61,866 nucleotides of DNA from contig JAVBLW010000012.1 of the NCBI GenBank assembly GCA_031553215.1, positions 1 to 61,866 of the forward strand. Reading direction: 5' to 3'. The notes beneath the pieces were generated by a model. The model was not told the DNA's origin and ran no database searches. It saw only the letters and a list, made by a program, of their open reading frames with translations. Source of the stretch: JAVBLW01 sp031553215 (GTDB lineage Bacteria; Bacillota_I; Bacilli_A; Acholeplasmatales; Anaeroplasmataceae). The position numbers were made by a program, and so were the translations under genes. Numbering within the stretch: position 1 is the stretch's first letter; every line of letters starts with the position of its first letter. Shown piece after piece: positions 24,759 through 34,996 of this stretch.

Positions 24759-27700
24759 TTAATTTTTAGGAGAAACAATAATACATGCTAAGTATGTCTT
24801 TGTTGATTCCTTAGAAATTGTAATTGTACCAGCTTTAACTTCTACATCTACAGTTCCATCTGCCTTTATAGTATATATCTCATTGTTTATCCTAATTTTT
24901 TGACCAGGAGTTGATGATACTATAGTAACTATGCAATCTATTGCTGAAGTGAATACAAAACTTGTACTACTTTCTAGATAACCACCCTTAGTATAAGTTA
25001 CACCATTATAAGTTACGTTTATATCTTTTACAGCAAATGAATTTACACTAGGAGTAATAGTATTTGTTGTTTTATCCGTCCAATTATATGTAAATACTGT
25101 TTCTGCTAAACCAGCAATTATCTCTTCAGCAGCTGTTAAAGTAGTATAATTTGTTACTAATCCTTGTTCAGTTGCAGATAATTTATTATATTGAGTTCTT
25201 GCTAATGATATCTTTGGTTGTGATGATAAAGTTATCGTTGTATCAATATCATTAATCAATAATATTGTATATGCTACCATTATTTCAGATAATTGTTCAC
25301 CACTTGTGATTGCTGCTTTTTCTGTTGTATTTAATGCATTATATGCAGCTATAACAGTTTCCAATGAATCAATTGAAGTTAGATTTGCTTCGTTAATTAA
25401 ATTTTCAACATTATCTATTCTTACTAATTGAGCGTATTTTGCTTCTGCAGCTGTTAAAGTAGTATAATTCGTAACCAATAATCTATTATCTTCATCAATA
25501 CTATCATATTCATTTCTTGCTGCTTCTATTGCTGCTTGACTATTTAATGTTACTGTTCCAATTGCATTAATTTTATTAATTACAGATTGAACTGCAAAAT
25601 CTTGGAATGCCTCTTCTGCAGCTGTTAATACCGCAAGATTTGAAATTGTTACATTTGAGTCAAATGCTAACAATTTATTATATGCTATTCTAGCTGCAGT
25701 AATTGCTGAACCAGAATTTATATTAACAGTTCCAATAGCTGAAACCATACCTTCTATAGCTGTTTGGGCAACTGAAATATATGCAGATTTTGCAGATAGA
25801 ACTTTTGTATCAGAAACAATTTCTTTTTCTAAATCAGTTAATTTTGCATATGCATTCATTGCACTTTCTAGCTTAGCTAAATATTCTTCAGTATATTCAG
25901 CAGTAGCTGGAAGAGCATTAATTGCATCATTCGCAGCTTTTATTCTTGCATCACTTTCTTCTTGTGTATTTACAGGAACTAAACTGAATGATACTAAAGC
26001 AGCTTCTTTCGCCCTATCGTTAGATTCAATTGTATAAGTACCTGCTGGTAATACAACTTCACCGTTTCCAGTTAAGTATGTTGTTCCATTACTATCAGAA
26101 ATCATCGGTACATAACTTCCAGCATTAACTGTCATAGTAAATCTAGAAGTTTGGTTAATTGTAAACGTAACTCCATTGTTTTTGAATTTAATATATCCAG
26201 CATCTACACCAGTAGTATTAAAACACATATTGTTGATTGTAGCTAAACCTTTTGTAGCTTGCAATGTTTTATTTGTATTTACAGTTATTCCATCTTCACC
26301 TAGGTTAAGAGCATTTGATGGAATATACTTTGATTCAATTATAGAACTAGCTTCTACAGCATTCGCTTTCAATACACCGCTATATTTAATGCAATCAATT
26401 CTTGCTTGTTCAGGACTAGTTAATCTTTCAACATCTGAACATTGATTTGCTTCATCATAATAGAATAAATTACTATTAGTATCAAAATCTGAATAATCAA
26501 TTTTTCCAAATTGGTATTGACAGTTATTAGCTACTTTTTGTGTTCTTGATGTAACAAAAGTTGCTTGTTTATCACCAATACATCCATATAAAGTATTATT
26601 ATAAGATTTTATAACTCCTCCACCTTCTCCAGTGTTTTGGAAAGGATTTTTAGATTCATTATAGAAATTATTTTCTGAGAATACATAAGCATTCGCTCTA
26701 GCACTAATACAATAGCTTGCAGAGAATTTCGATGTAGATTGTAATATTTCCATATAGTTATTATACATATGTGCATTAGCATTTCTAATTAAAGGTAAGC
26801 GTGAAGCACATTCTCTCCAATAATTATGGTGCATAGTAACATTATATTGTAATGAAGTACTTGCTGAACCAATTAAATTTGTTTTATGAGCTTCTTCAAA
26901 ATAGTTATATGATAATGTAAAATAGCTTCCACGTTTGAAATCACATGAACCATCCCCTTCGGCTTTATCACTTTCAGCAGGGTTTTCACTATATCCACTT
27001 AGGAACGAATTATTATGTACCCATAATCTTTCAACTGATGCTGTTATTTCAGATTTTGTATTGGCACTTGCTTGAACACCTTCCATACCTAATGCATCTT
27101 CAGGATAATCATCAAATGTTAAATTTCTAGCTTCAAAACTATATCCACCAGATACTCCGCCTGTACCAGCCATGAAATGGATTCCCCAACCGTAAAGCAT
27201 AGCATCTGTTCCTACACCTTCAATAGTAAGGTTTTTAGCATTTTTCATACGTGCCATATGTCCGTTATCACCAACAGAACCACCATTTCCAGTACTATTC
27301 CAAAGAGTAGTACCCTCTGGAGTTGTAACCTTACCAATAAATCTAATTACAATTGGTCTTTCATTTGTTACTTTTGCAATACCAGTATCATACCAATTTG
27401 TAGTATTATCATTGTCTTTATCTTCTAATGGTGAACCATACATATTATTATTTAAGAACCAACCAATCCCTGCATTTTTACAGTTTGATCCTTCAACGGT
27501 AATTAAATCTTTATTTTGTTCCGTTACATATATAACTAAAGCATTATCTTTTAATGTACCATCATTGTTATATGCACCAACACCTTGATTATATTTAAAG
27601 TGTGCATATCCTGAACGGTCATATGCTGTTGTTTTTATATTACAAGAAGTCATATCTTCTGATGCTTGTGTACTGTTATATACAGGAACAACTTGAATAT

Positions 27701-28136
27701 TATAATTCTTATTTCCAACTAAACCTAATAAATCTGCCCTGTATGTTGTATTTGATACAGAACGAATTAATTCTTGATCTATTTCTTTATATGTTAATTC
27801 TGAATTTTCTTTATAATACACCTTATATGAAACATTTGTTGCTTTTTCCCATTCAACATAAGCTCCTTCATCATATCCAGCATATTTAGTTACATTTACT
27901 GTACCTTGAACTGGAGGAAGAATAGGCTCTTCCGGCTCTGTTGGGTCTTCTGGGTCAGCTGGATCTTCTGGATCAGCCGGATCTTCTGGATCAGCCGGAT
28001 CTTCTGGGTCAGCTGGATCAGCCGGATCTACCGGAATATCGGGGTCTACCGGATCTTTAGGGGTATTATTTGAACCACAAGATACCACCGTTAATAATAA
28101 GAATATGGATAATATCCACATATAGTATTTTTTCAT
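24759..28136 (-). CDS. lipoprotein pectate lyase (PL1 family) with FN3-like domain and helical repeats
   Basis: 1125 residues. A lipoprotein signal peptide ends at LLLTVVSC (lipid Cys20). A Pro/Asp/Glu linker follows (26-75, tandem ADPEDP units), then an FN3-like domain (about 77-165). The right-handed beta-helix PL1 catalytic domain spans about 190-600 and has the RxPxxR catalytic arginine motif (SRLPLIR) and DGSCDFKRGS calcium-site region. About five FIVAR-like three-helix repeats follow, with VTNYTTLTAAE linkers, then a beta-rich C-terminal domain. It cleaves polygalacturonate by beta-elimination at the cell surface. No transporter or other pectin gene is adjacent. ATG at 28136 has AGGA nine bases upstream. 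Confidence 0.93.
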   Translation of the reverse strand: MKKYYMWILSIFLLLTVVSCGSNNTPKDPVDPDIPVDPADPADPEDPADPEDPADPEDPADPEDPTEPEEPILPPVQGTVNVTKYAGYDEGAYVEWEKATNVSYKVYYKENSELTYKEIDQELIRSVSNTTYRADLLGLVGNKNYNIQVVPVYNSTQASEDMTSCNIKTTAYDRSGYAHFKYNQGVGAYNNDGTLKDNALVIYVTEQNKDLITVEGSNCKNAGIGWFLNNNMYGSPLEDKDNDNTTNWYDTGIAKVTNERPIVIRFIGKVTTPEGTTLWNSTGNGGSVGDNGHMARMKNAKNLTIEGVGTDAMLYGWGIHFMAGTGGVSGGYSFEARNLTFDDYPEDALGMEGVQASANTKSEITASVERLWVHNNSFLSGYSENPAESDKAEGDGSCDFKRGSYFTLSYNYFEEAHKTNLIGSASTSLQYNVTMHHNYWRECASRLPLIRNANAHMYNNYMEILQSTSKFSASYCISARANAYVFSENNFYNESKNPFQNTGEGGGVIKSYNNTLYGCIGDKQATFVTSRTQKVANNCQYQFGKIDYSDFDTNSNLFYYDEANQCSDVERLTSPEQARIDCIKYSGVLKANAVEASSIIESKYIPSNALNLGEDGITVNTNKTLQATKGLATINNMCFNTTGVDAGYIKFKNNGVTFTINQTSRFTMTVNAGSYVPMISDSNGTTYLTGNGEVVLPAGTYTIESNDRAKEAALVSFSLVPVNTQEESDARIKAANDAINALPATAEYTEEYLAKLESAMNAYAKLTDLEKEIVSDTKVLSAKSAYISVAQTAIEGMVSAIGTVNINSGSAITAARIAYNKLLAFDSNVTISNLAVLTAAEEAFQDFAVQSVINKINAIGTVTLNSQAAIEAARNEYDSIDEDNRLLVTNYTTLTAAEAKYAQLVRIDNVENLINEANLTSIDSLETVIAAYNALNTTEKAAITSGEQLSEIMVAYTILLINDIDTTITLSSQPKISLARTQYNKLSATEQGLVTNYTTLTAAEEIIAGLAETVFTYNWTDKTTNTITPSVNSFAVKDINVTYNGVTYTKGGYLESSTSFVFTSAIDCIVTIVSSTPGQKIRINNEIYTIKADGTVDVEVKAGTITISKESTKTYLACIIVSPKN
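27943..28014 (-). repeat. 18-bp tandem repeat encoding ADPEDP
   Basis: Four direct copies of an 18-base unit (27943-27960, 27961-27978, 27979-27996 and 27997-28014) with one or two base changes each, flanked by half-units up to about 28062. It encodes the cell-wall or surface spacer of the pectate lyase and is a likely site of length variation. Confidence 0.9.
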
Positions 28137-28188
28137 TTTCTCATTCCTCATTCTTTTTAATATATTACTCTCTCGAGTAGCTGTTAAC

Positions 28189-28227
28189 ATTATATCAAAA
28201 TAAAATATATTTTGTAAAGCGCTTTCT
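28189..28227 (-). promoter_or_regulatory. pectate lyase promoter with overlapping cre-like site
   Basis: On the minus strand TTTACA (28213-28218), 18 bases, TATAAT (28189-28194) with an extended TG. A cre-like palindrome centred on AAAGCGCTTT (28214-28227, 12 of 14 matches to TGWAARCGYTWWCW) overlaps the -35. This placement predicts catabolite repression by a CcpA-type protein. Confidence 0.65.
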
Positions 28228-28273
28228 TTAATATTTTTCAAGTAATAATTCCCATCTGTTTTATATAAAATGA

Positions 28274-28304
28274 CAAAAAGATTCAAATCTCGCGATTTGA
28301 ATCT
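28274..28304 (-). terminator. terminator at the end of the purine operon
   Basis: On the minus strand AGATTCAAATC, loop GCGA, GATTTGAATCT and five T. It comes seven bases after the stop of the 77-residue gene. Confidence 0.85.
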
Positions 28305-28310
28305 CCTTAT

Positions 28311-28544
28311 TTATTGTTCTATACTGTCATTTTTTGTTTTAACAAATTTTTTCATAGATAGTATTGATAATACAATACCAGCTAAAACAAATGCGATAAT
28401 AACTAATATACAAAATATTAATTTTATATCAGCTGTATACATCCAGTAACCATATACTATTGCTAGTATTACTGCATATACATTTATCAGCATAATATTA
28501 TAGTAATTTGCTACAAGGTCCTTTTTCGTAATCTTGGTTGACAT
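28311..28544 (-). CDS. small two-helix membrane protein at the end of the purine operon
   Basis: 77 residues, a basic N-terminus and two hydrophobic segments (about 15-35 and 40-64), ending in a charged tail. It starts three bases after guaA with its own GGGAG site and is followed by a strong terminator, so it belongs to the purine mRNA. No family recognised and no direct link to purine synthesis visible. Confidence 0.7.
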   Translation of the reverse strand: MSTKITKKDLVANYYNIMLINVYAVILAIVYGYWMYTADIKLIFCILVIIAFVLAGIVLSILSMKKFVKTKNDSIEQ

Positions 28545-28547
28545 GGT

Positions 28548-30083
28548 CTACTCCCATTCGATTGTTGACGGTGGTTTAGATGTACAATCATACACTACTT
28601 TATTAACCCCAGGAACTTCATTTACTATTCTTCTTGATATATTATCAAGTACATCATAAGGTATTCTTGCCCAGTCAGCAGTCATTCCATCAATACTTGT
28701 TACTGCACGAATTGCAATTGCATCGTCATAAGTTCTTGTGTCACCCATAACTCCAACACTCTTGATACCCGGTAATACAGTAAAGTATTGCCAAATTTCT
28801 TTTTCTAATCCTGCTTTTTTAACTTCTTCTCTTAAAATGAAATCACTTTTTCTTACTTTTTGTAATTTTTCATCTGTAATTTCACCTAAAATACGAATTG
28901 CAAGACCTGGACCTGGGAATGGTTGACGCCAAACTATTTCACTTGGAATTCCAAGTTCTTCTCCTAAATAACGAACTTCATCTTTAAATAGAACATTTAG
29001 TGGTTCTAATAATTTGAATTCCATATCTTCAGGTAATCCACCAACGTTATGGTGAGATTTGATTGTTTGAGCAGTTTTAGTTCCTGATTCAATAACGTCA
29101 GTATAAAGAGTTCCTTGTGCTAAGAAATCAAATTTTCCTAACTTCTTAGATTCTTCATCAAAGCAATATACGAATTCATTACCAATGATTTTACGTTTCT
29201 TTTCTGGATCACTTACACCTGCAAGTTTAGATAAGAATCTATTGCTTGCATCAATCTTCACAATGTGCATATTGAATTTAGATGTACAAGTTTCCATAAC
29301 TTGATCAGCTTCACCTTGACGAAGTAGGCCATGATCAATAAACATACAAGTTAATTGATTACCGATTGCACGGTGAATAAGTACAGCAGCTACCGCACTA
29401 TCAACACCACCTGATAATCCACATAAAACCTTTTTATCTCCAACAGTTTCTTTAATCTTAGCTACTTGCATATCTAAGTAAGAAGCCATTGTCCAATTAC
29501 TTTCAGCCTTACATATTTTGAAAACGAAATTTCTTATAATATCATTTCCATAAACGCTATGCCTAACTTCTGGATGGAATTGAGCACAGTAAATATTTTT
29601 TTCTTCATTATATACAGCCGCAACTAATCCATTTTGACTTGTCGCAGCTAACTTAAACCCACTTGGAATTTGAGAAACATGGTCACCATGACTCATCCAA
29701 ACATCTTGAGTTTTAGGTAAATGATCAAATAATAAACAATTATCTAAAACATTAATTGGCATTTTACCATATTCTTTAGTAGTTCCTGGTTCAATAGTAC
29801 CACCAAAGTTTTGACAAGTAAGTTGCATACCATAACATATACCAAAAATAGGTATATTTAAATCAAATATCGCTTTATCGCATTTGAAGGCATCTGCATC
29901 ATAAACTGATTTAGGTCCTCCACTAAACACGATTCCTTTTACATTACCCATGCTTTTAATTTTTTCAGCAGTAATATCGTGATGTAATAATTCACTATAT
30001 ACTCCCATTTCACGGATACGTCTAGCGATTAATTGATTATATTGACTTCCGAAGTCTAAAACTATAATCTTATCGTAGTTCAT
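28548..30083 (-). CDS. guaA: GMP synthase (glutamine-hydrolysing)
   Basis: Makes GMP from XMP, glutamine and ATP. 511 residues, one chain: class I glutaminase domain with Cys83 in GICYGMQ and His in QFHPEV, then the ATP pyrophosphatase loop LSGGVDSAV and the dimerisation domain ending in TIEWE. Twelve bases separate it from guaB upstream. Confidence 0.98.
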   Translation of the reverse strand: MNYDKIIVLDFGSQYNQLIARRIREMGVYSELLHHDITAEKIKSMGNVKGIVFSGGPKSVYDADAFKCDKAIFDLNIPIFGICYGMQLTCQNFGGTIEPGTTKEYGKMPINVLDNCLLFDHLPKTQDVWMSHGDHVSQIPSGFKLAATSQNGLVAAVYNEEKNIYCAQFHPEVRHSVYGNDIIRNFVFKICKAESNWTMASYLDMQVAKIKETVGDKKVLCGLSGGVDSAVAAVLIHRAIGNQLTCMFIDHGLLRQGEADQVMETCTSKFNMHIVKIDASNRFLSKLAGVSDPEKKRKIIGNEFVYCFDEESKKLGKFDFLAQGTLYTDVIESGTKTAQTIKSHHNVGGLPEDMEFKLLEPLNVLFKDEVRYLGEELGIPSEIVWRQPFPGPGLAIRILGEITDEKLQKVRKSDFILREEVKKAGLEKEIWQYFTVLPGIKSVGVMGDTRTYDDAIAIRAVTSIDGMTADWARIPYDVLDNISRRIVNEVPGVNKVVYDCTSKPPSTIEWE

Positions 30084-30095
30084 ATTTTTCTCCTA

Positions 30096-31565
30096 TTATT
30101 TAGTATAATTTGGCGCTTCAACTGTAATATCAACATCATGTGGATGTGATTCAGCAAGTCCTGCGTTTGTAATTCTAACAAATACTGATTTTTCTTTTAA
30201 ATCCTTAATTGTAGGTGTACCACAGTATCCCATACCTGACTTAATACCACCACATAATTGGTAAACAGTATCACTTAATGCACCTTTATACGCAACTCTT
30301 CCTTCAATTCCTTCTGGAACTAATTTTTTTGCAGTTGTATCTTTAGCTTGGAAATATCTATCAGCAGATCCACGTTTCATGGCTGCAAGTGATCCCATAC
30401 CTACATAAACTTTGAATCTTCTTCCTTGGAATACTACTTCATCTCCAGGAGATTCAGTACATCCAGCTAATAATGATCCTAACATTACTACGTCAGCTCC
30501 AGCAGCTAATGCTTTAACAACATCTCCACTGAACTTTAAACCACCATCGGCAATAACGCAAACATCTTTTCTAGTTTTGCAATATTCATAAACATCACTT
30601 ACTGCAGTAATTTGAGGAACCCCAACCCCTGCAACAACACGTGTAGTACAAATACTACCAGGCCCAATACCAACTTTAACAGCATTTGCTCCTGCATCGA
30701 TTAAATCTTTTGCAGCTTCAGCAGTAACAATATTACCAGCGATAATATCTAAATTAGGATATGAAGTTCTAATCGCCTTTACTGCTTCAATTACGTTAGC
30801 ACTATGACCATGGGCACTATCTAATGAAACAACGTCTACACCAGCTTCAACTAATGCTTTAACGCGGTCCATCATATCTTTAGCAATACCAATTGCAGCT
30901 CCAACTCTTAGTCTTCCTTTTGAGTCTTTACATGCATTTGGATAATTTTGTGCATTATCAATATCCTTTGTTGTAATTAATCCAATTAATTTGAAATCTT
31001 CATCAACAATTGGTAATTTTTCAATTCTAGCTTCCCATAATAATTCTTTAGCTTGTTCTAAAGAAGTACCAACTTTTGCAGTAACTAATTTATCCTTAGT
31101 CATTACATCTCTAATCGGTGTATTATCTGGAGTTAAGTATTTTAAATCACGATTTGTTATAATACCTACTAATTTGTTTGTATCATCAACAATTGGTAAT
31201 CCACTGATTTTAAATCTACTTAAGATGTTTTCTGCATCTAAAGTTGTGTTTTCAGGTTTTAAAGTAATAGGATTAGAAATCATACCACTTTCATTTCTTT
31301 TTACTAAATCAACCTCAGCAGCTTGTTCAGCAATTGACATGTTCTTGTGAATAATCCCAAGACCACCTTCTCTTGCCATAGCAATTGCCATTTTTGATTC
31401 AGTAACAGTATCCATTGCAGCACTGATAATTGGAATATTCAGTTCAATGTTTTTAGTTAATTTTGTTTTTAAATTTACTTGTGATGGAACAATTTGTGAT
31501 TTTTGAGGTACTAAAAGCACATCATCAAAAGTTAATCCTGTTCTAATGTTATCAAAATTTGCCAT
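30096..31565 (-). CDS. guaB: IMP dehydrogenase
   Basis: Oxidises IMP to XMP with NAD. About 489 residues: the TIM barrel is split by two CBS domains (about 95-210), the catalytic Cys lies in GPGSICTTR, and the flap contains the Arg-Tyr region. ATG at 31565 is set by GGAGGAG upstream; that ribosome site lies in the last codons of purB, so the two are coupled. Confidence 0.98.
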   Translation of the reverse strand: MANFDNIRTGLTFDDVLLVPQKSQIVPSQVNLKTKLTKNIELNIPIISAAMDTVTESKMAIAMAREGGLGIIHKNMSIAEQAAEVDLVKRNESGMISNPITLKPENTTLDAENILSRFKISGLPIVDDTNKLVGIITNRDLKYLTPDNTPIRDVMTKDKLVTAKVGTSLEQAKELLWEARIEKLPIVDEDFKLIGLITTKDIDNAQNYPNACKDSKGRLRVGAAIGIAKDMMDRVKALVEAGVDVVSLDSAHGHSANVIEAVKAIRTSYPNLDIIAGNIVTAEAAKDLIDAGANAVKVGIGPGSICTTRVVAGVGVPQITAVSDVYEYCKTRKDVCVIADGGLKFSGDVVKALAAGADVVMLGSLLAGCTESPGDEVVFQGRRFKVYVGMGSLAAMKRGSADRYFQAKDTTAKKLVPEGIEGRVAYKGALSDTVYQLCGGIKSGMGYCGTPTIKDLKEKSVFVRITNAGLAESHPHDVDITVEAPNYTK

Positions 31566-31566
31566 G

Positions 31567-32865
31567 TTACTCCTCCAGTCCGACTCTATTGTATATAAAA
31601 TCGATATTTTTAAAATAATACTCCAAAGTAAAGCAATTGTCAAGTTCTTCCTTAGATAAATATTTCATTACCTCAGAACTTTGATGCAATAATTCTTGAT
31701 AATCTAAATTATTGCTTAATGCATTCATTGCAATAGGTTGTACAGTATCATATGCTTTCTCACGTACTAATCCTTTTTCTATTAATGCATTCATTACTCT
31801 TTGAGCAAATATTACTTTCTTTGTCTTATATATATTATCTAGCATTTTATTTTCGTATACTACTATATTTTCTAAAATACCTTTAAATCTATTTAACATA
31901 TAGTCTAGTAGTGCTGTGGCATCTGGTAAAATGATTCTTTCTGTACTACTATGAGATATGTCTCTTTCGTGCCATAATGCAACATTTTCAAATGATGTTA
32001 GCATATATCCACGCATAACTCTAGCACATCCACAAATGTTTTCACTACTAATAGGATTACGTTTATGAGGCATTGCACTAGAACCCTTTTGACCTTTACC
32101 AAACGATTCTTCTAATTCGCCAACTTCAGTTCTTTGTTGATTTCTAATTTCAGTAGCCATTTGTTCTAAAGTTGAAGCAATTACAGCAAGCGTAGCCATA
32201 TAATATGCATGTCTATCTCTTTGAATAATTTGTGTTGAAATATTAGCACTAGCTATTCCTAAGTTTTCACACACATAATCTTGAATAAATGGCGGAATAT
32301 TAGCAAAATTTCCAACCGCTCCACTTAATTTCCCAACTTCTATTCCCTTAGCAGCGATTTCAAATCTTTCAATATTGCGTTTAGTTTCTTCATACCATAA
32401 TGCCCATTTTAAACCAAATGATGTAATATCAGCATGAATACCATGTGTACGTCCTATACAAGGTGTATTTTTATATTTTAACGCTTGTCTCTTTAATACT
32501 TCTAAGAATTCCTTTAAATCTTGTCTAATTACTTCATTTACTTGTTTCATAATGTATCCATTTGCCGTATCAACAACATCTGTTGAAGTTAATCCGTAAT
32601 GAATCCATTTACTTTCTTCACCAAGCGTTTCACTAACAGCTCTAGTAAAAGCCACAACATCATGACGAGTTTGAAGTTCGATTTCTTTAATTCTATCAAT
32701 ATTAAATGATGCATTGTTTTCTAGTTTAACAATATCTTCATGAGGAACAACACCAAGAACTTCCCAAGCCTTAGCATTTAATATTTCAACTTTCAAAAAC
32801 GCATTTAACTTATTCTCTTCAGTCCAAATATCTCTCATTACTTTTCTACTATAACGTTCTATCAT
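31567..32865 (-). CDS. purB: adenylosuccinate lyase
   Basis: Acts twice, on SAICAR and on adenylosuccinate. 432 residues with the fumarase-superfamily signature GSSAMPHKRNPI, HYGLTSTDVVDTA and the catalytic His in TPCIGRTHG. Two bases from folD. Because no purA is in the cluster, the second reaction depends on a gene elsewhere. Confidence 0.97.
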   Translation of the reverse strand: MIERYSRKVMRDIWTEENKLNAFLKVEILNAKAWEVLGVVPHEDIVKLENNASFNIDRIKEIELQTRHDVVAFTRAVSETLGEESKWIHYGLTSTDVVDTANGYIMKQVNEVIRQDLKEFLEVLKRQALKYKNTPCIGRTHGIHADITSFGLKWALWYEETKRNIERFEIAAKGIEVGKLSGAVGNFANIPPFIQDYVCENLGIASANISTQIIQRDRHAYYMATLAVIASTLEQMATEIRNQQRTEVGELEESFGKGQKGSSAMPHKRNPISSENICGCARVMRGYMLTSFENVALWHERDISHSSTERIILPDATALLDYMLNRFKGILENIVVYENKMLDNIYKTKKVIFAQRVMNALIEKGLVREKAYDTVQPIAMNALSNNLDYQELLHQSSEVMKYLSKEELDNCFTLEYYFKNIDFIYNRVGLEE

Positions 32866-32867
32866 AT

Positions 32868-33731
32868 TTATTCCCCCTTATTCATGTGATTAAGGAAGCA
32901 TTCAATCGTATTTTCCATTAAGCAACAAATTGTCATAGGTCCTACTCCACCAGGTACTTTAGTGATAAATGAAGCTTTTGGTTCAACCGCTGCAAAATCA
33001 ACATCTCCACATAATTTATCAGTAACTGGATCTCTATTTACTCCAACATCTATAACCACAGCACCTGGTTTAACCATATCTGCCGTTACAAATTTTGGTT
33101 TACCAATTGCTACAACCAATATATCAGCTTCACTAGTTACACTAGCGATATCCTTAGTTCTACTATGTACAACTGTAACAGTTGCATTTTCATCTATAAG
33201 TAGCTTTGTTACAGGAAGTCCAACAATATTGCTTCTTCCCATAACACAAACTCTCTTACCACTTATTTCAATATTAGCACTCTTTAATAATTTTATGATT
33301 CCTTTTGGAGTACATGGTAAAATACATTGTTTCTTTAGCCATAATCTAGAAACATTATCTGGATGGAATCCATCCACATCTTTGTCCCATCTAATGCTAG
33401 AAATAACTTTTTCTTCATTCATGTACTTAGGAAGAGGTAATTGTACTAATATACCATCTACAGTATCATCATTGTTCAAATTATCAATTAAATCCAATAC
33501 CGTTTTCTCACTTACTTGGTTATCTAATCTAATAGTAGTATTTTTGATTCCAACTTCATTAGAAGCCTTCTCTTTACCTTTTACATAAGAAACACTACCT
33601 GGATCTTCTCCTACTAAAATAACTGCAAGATGAGGAAGTCTATTGTATTTACCTAAAAAAGTACTTACTTCTTCCTTCATATTATCTTTTAATTGTTGTG
33701 ATAATTCTTTACCACTGATGACTACTGCCAT
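32868..33731 (-). CDS. folD: bifunctional methylene-THF dehydrogenase / methenyl-THF cyclohydrolase
   Basis: Interconverts 5,10-methylene-THF and 10-formyl-THF, the formyl donor for PurN and PurH. 287 residues with catalytic Lys in SYVKGKEKA, VDGILVQLPLP, VDGFHP and the NADP motif VMGRSNIVGLP plus PGGVGPMT. Its place in the purine operon, along with fhs, makes the formyl donor available in step with demand. Confidence 0.97.
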   Translation of the reverse strand: MAVVISGKELSQQLKDNMKEEVSTFLGKYNRLPHLAVILVGEDPGSVSYVKGKEKASNEVGIKNTTIRLDNQVSEKTVLDLIDNLNNDDTVDGILVQLPLPKYMNEEKVISSIRWDKDVDGFHPDNVSRLWLKKQCILPCTPKGIIKLLKSANIEISGKRVCVMGRSNIVGLPVTKLLIDENATVTVVHSRTKDIASVTSEADILVVAIGKPKFVTADMVKPGAVVIDVGVNRDPVTDKLCGDVDFAAVEPKASFITKVPGGVGPMTICCLMENTIECFLNHMNKGE

Positions 33732-33745
33732 AAAATCACTCCTTT

Positions 33746-34987
33746 TTATAAAGCCTTGTAACCAATATCTTTACGATAAAATAAATTTTCGCATTTAATC
33801 TTTTCTACTTCTTTTAATGCATTTTCTTTTGCATCTTTGATGTCTTTTCCTGTTGCAACTACAATCAGTACACGTCCACCATTTGTTACATAATTACCAT
33901 CTACATACTTTGTTCCCATATGATAAACTTGGGCATTAATATTTTCTAGCCCTTCAATTACATAACCTTTATTAAAATCACCTGGATAACCTTTCGATGC
34001 TAACACTATTCCTAATGTAGCTTGATTCTTCCATTTAATTTCCATATCTTTACCATCAATAATGTTATTGAAAACATCATAAATGTCACTTTCCATTAAT
34101 GGTAATATAATTTCTGTTTCAGGATCGCCAAATCTAGCATTAAATTCAACAACTTTGACACCTGTCTTAGTCTTCATTAACCCTGCATATAAAACACCTT
34201 TAAAAGGGCATCCTTCGCTAATTAAAGCCTTTGCAGCTTTAACAACTATATTATCAAATGAATAATCTAAATCCTCTTCAGTAATAGCTGGAACTGGGCT
34301 ATATGCCCCCATACCTCCGGTATTAGGTCCTTTATCTCCTTCATAAGCACGCTTATGATCTTGAGATATTGGCATTCTAAATACTTTATCATTACTAACA
34401 AAACATAAAAATGAGAATTCAGGTCCTTCCATATATTCTTCTATAACAACACTTGCAGACCCATACTTCTTATTTAACAACATATCTTTAAGTGCTTCAT
34501 CAGCTTCTTCTAAAGTCATAGCAACAACTACACCTTTACCAGCTGCAAGTCCATCATATTTTAATACAATAGGAGCACCTTGTTCTTTTACATATCTTAG
34601 TGCACTATCATAATCAGAAAAAACCTGATAAGCAGCAGTAGGAATATTATATTTTTTCATTAAATCTTTAGCAAATTCTTTACTAGATTCAATTCTACCA
34701 GCACTCTTTGTTGGGCCAAAAACTCTTAAACCTACTGCTTCAAATGCATCAACTACACCAGCTGCAATAGCCGCATCTGGTCCTACAACAGTTAAATCAA
34801 CCTTATTTGCTAAAGCAAATTCAACTAATTTTTCTACTTCAACATCTTTAATAGGCACTAATGTCGCAAGATCTCTCATTCCATCATTTCCAGGAGCACA
34901 AAATATTTTTGTTACTTTTGTACTTTTACTTAATGCATGAACTATGGCATGGCATCTTCCACCACCACCGATTACTAAAACGTTCAT
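33746..34987 (-). CDS. purD: phosphoribosylamine-glycine ligase (GARS)
   Basis: Second step of purine synthesis, joins glycine to phosphoribosylamine. 413 residues of the ATP-grasp type, with VIGGGGRCHAI at the start, KYDGLAAGKGVVVA and the metal-binding NARFGDPETE. Its substrate would come from PurF, which is not in the window. Confidence 0.97.
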   Translation of the reverse strand: MNVLVIGGGGRCHAIVHALSKSTKVTKIFCAPGNDGMRDLATLVPIKDVEVEKLVEFALANKVDLTVVGPDAAIAAGVVDAFEAVGLRVFGPTKSAGRIESSKEFAKDLMKKYNIPTAAYQVFSDYDSALRYVKEQGAPIVLKYDGLAAGKGVVVAMTLEEADEALKDMLLNKKYGSASVVIEEYMEGPEFSFLCFVSNDKVFRMPISQDHKRAYEGDKGPNTGGMGAYSPVPAITEEDLDYSFDNIVVKAAKALISEGCPFKGVLYAGLMKTKTGVKVVEFNARFGDPETEIILPLMESDIYDVFNNIIDGKDMEIKWKNQATLGIVLASKGYPGDFNKGYVIEGLENINAQVYHMGTKYVDGNYVTNGGRVLIVVATGKDIKDAKENALKEVEKIKCENLFYRKDIGYKAL

Positions 34988-34996
34988 AAGTACCTC

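Noticed and set aside
27943..28062. Tandem repeats considered as a CRISPR array
   Set aside because: Units are 18 bases, contiguous, without spacers, and lie in frame within the pectate lyase gene as Pro/Asp codons.
28166..28179. TACTC-TCTC-GAGTA inverted repeat in the pectate lyase leader as an operator
   Set aside because: Arms of only five bases in AT-rich DNA are expected by chance; not supported as a feature.
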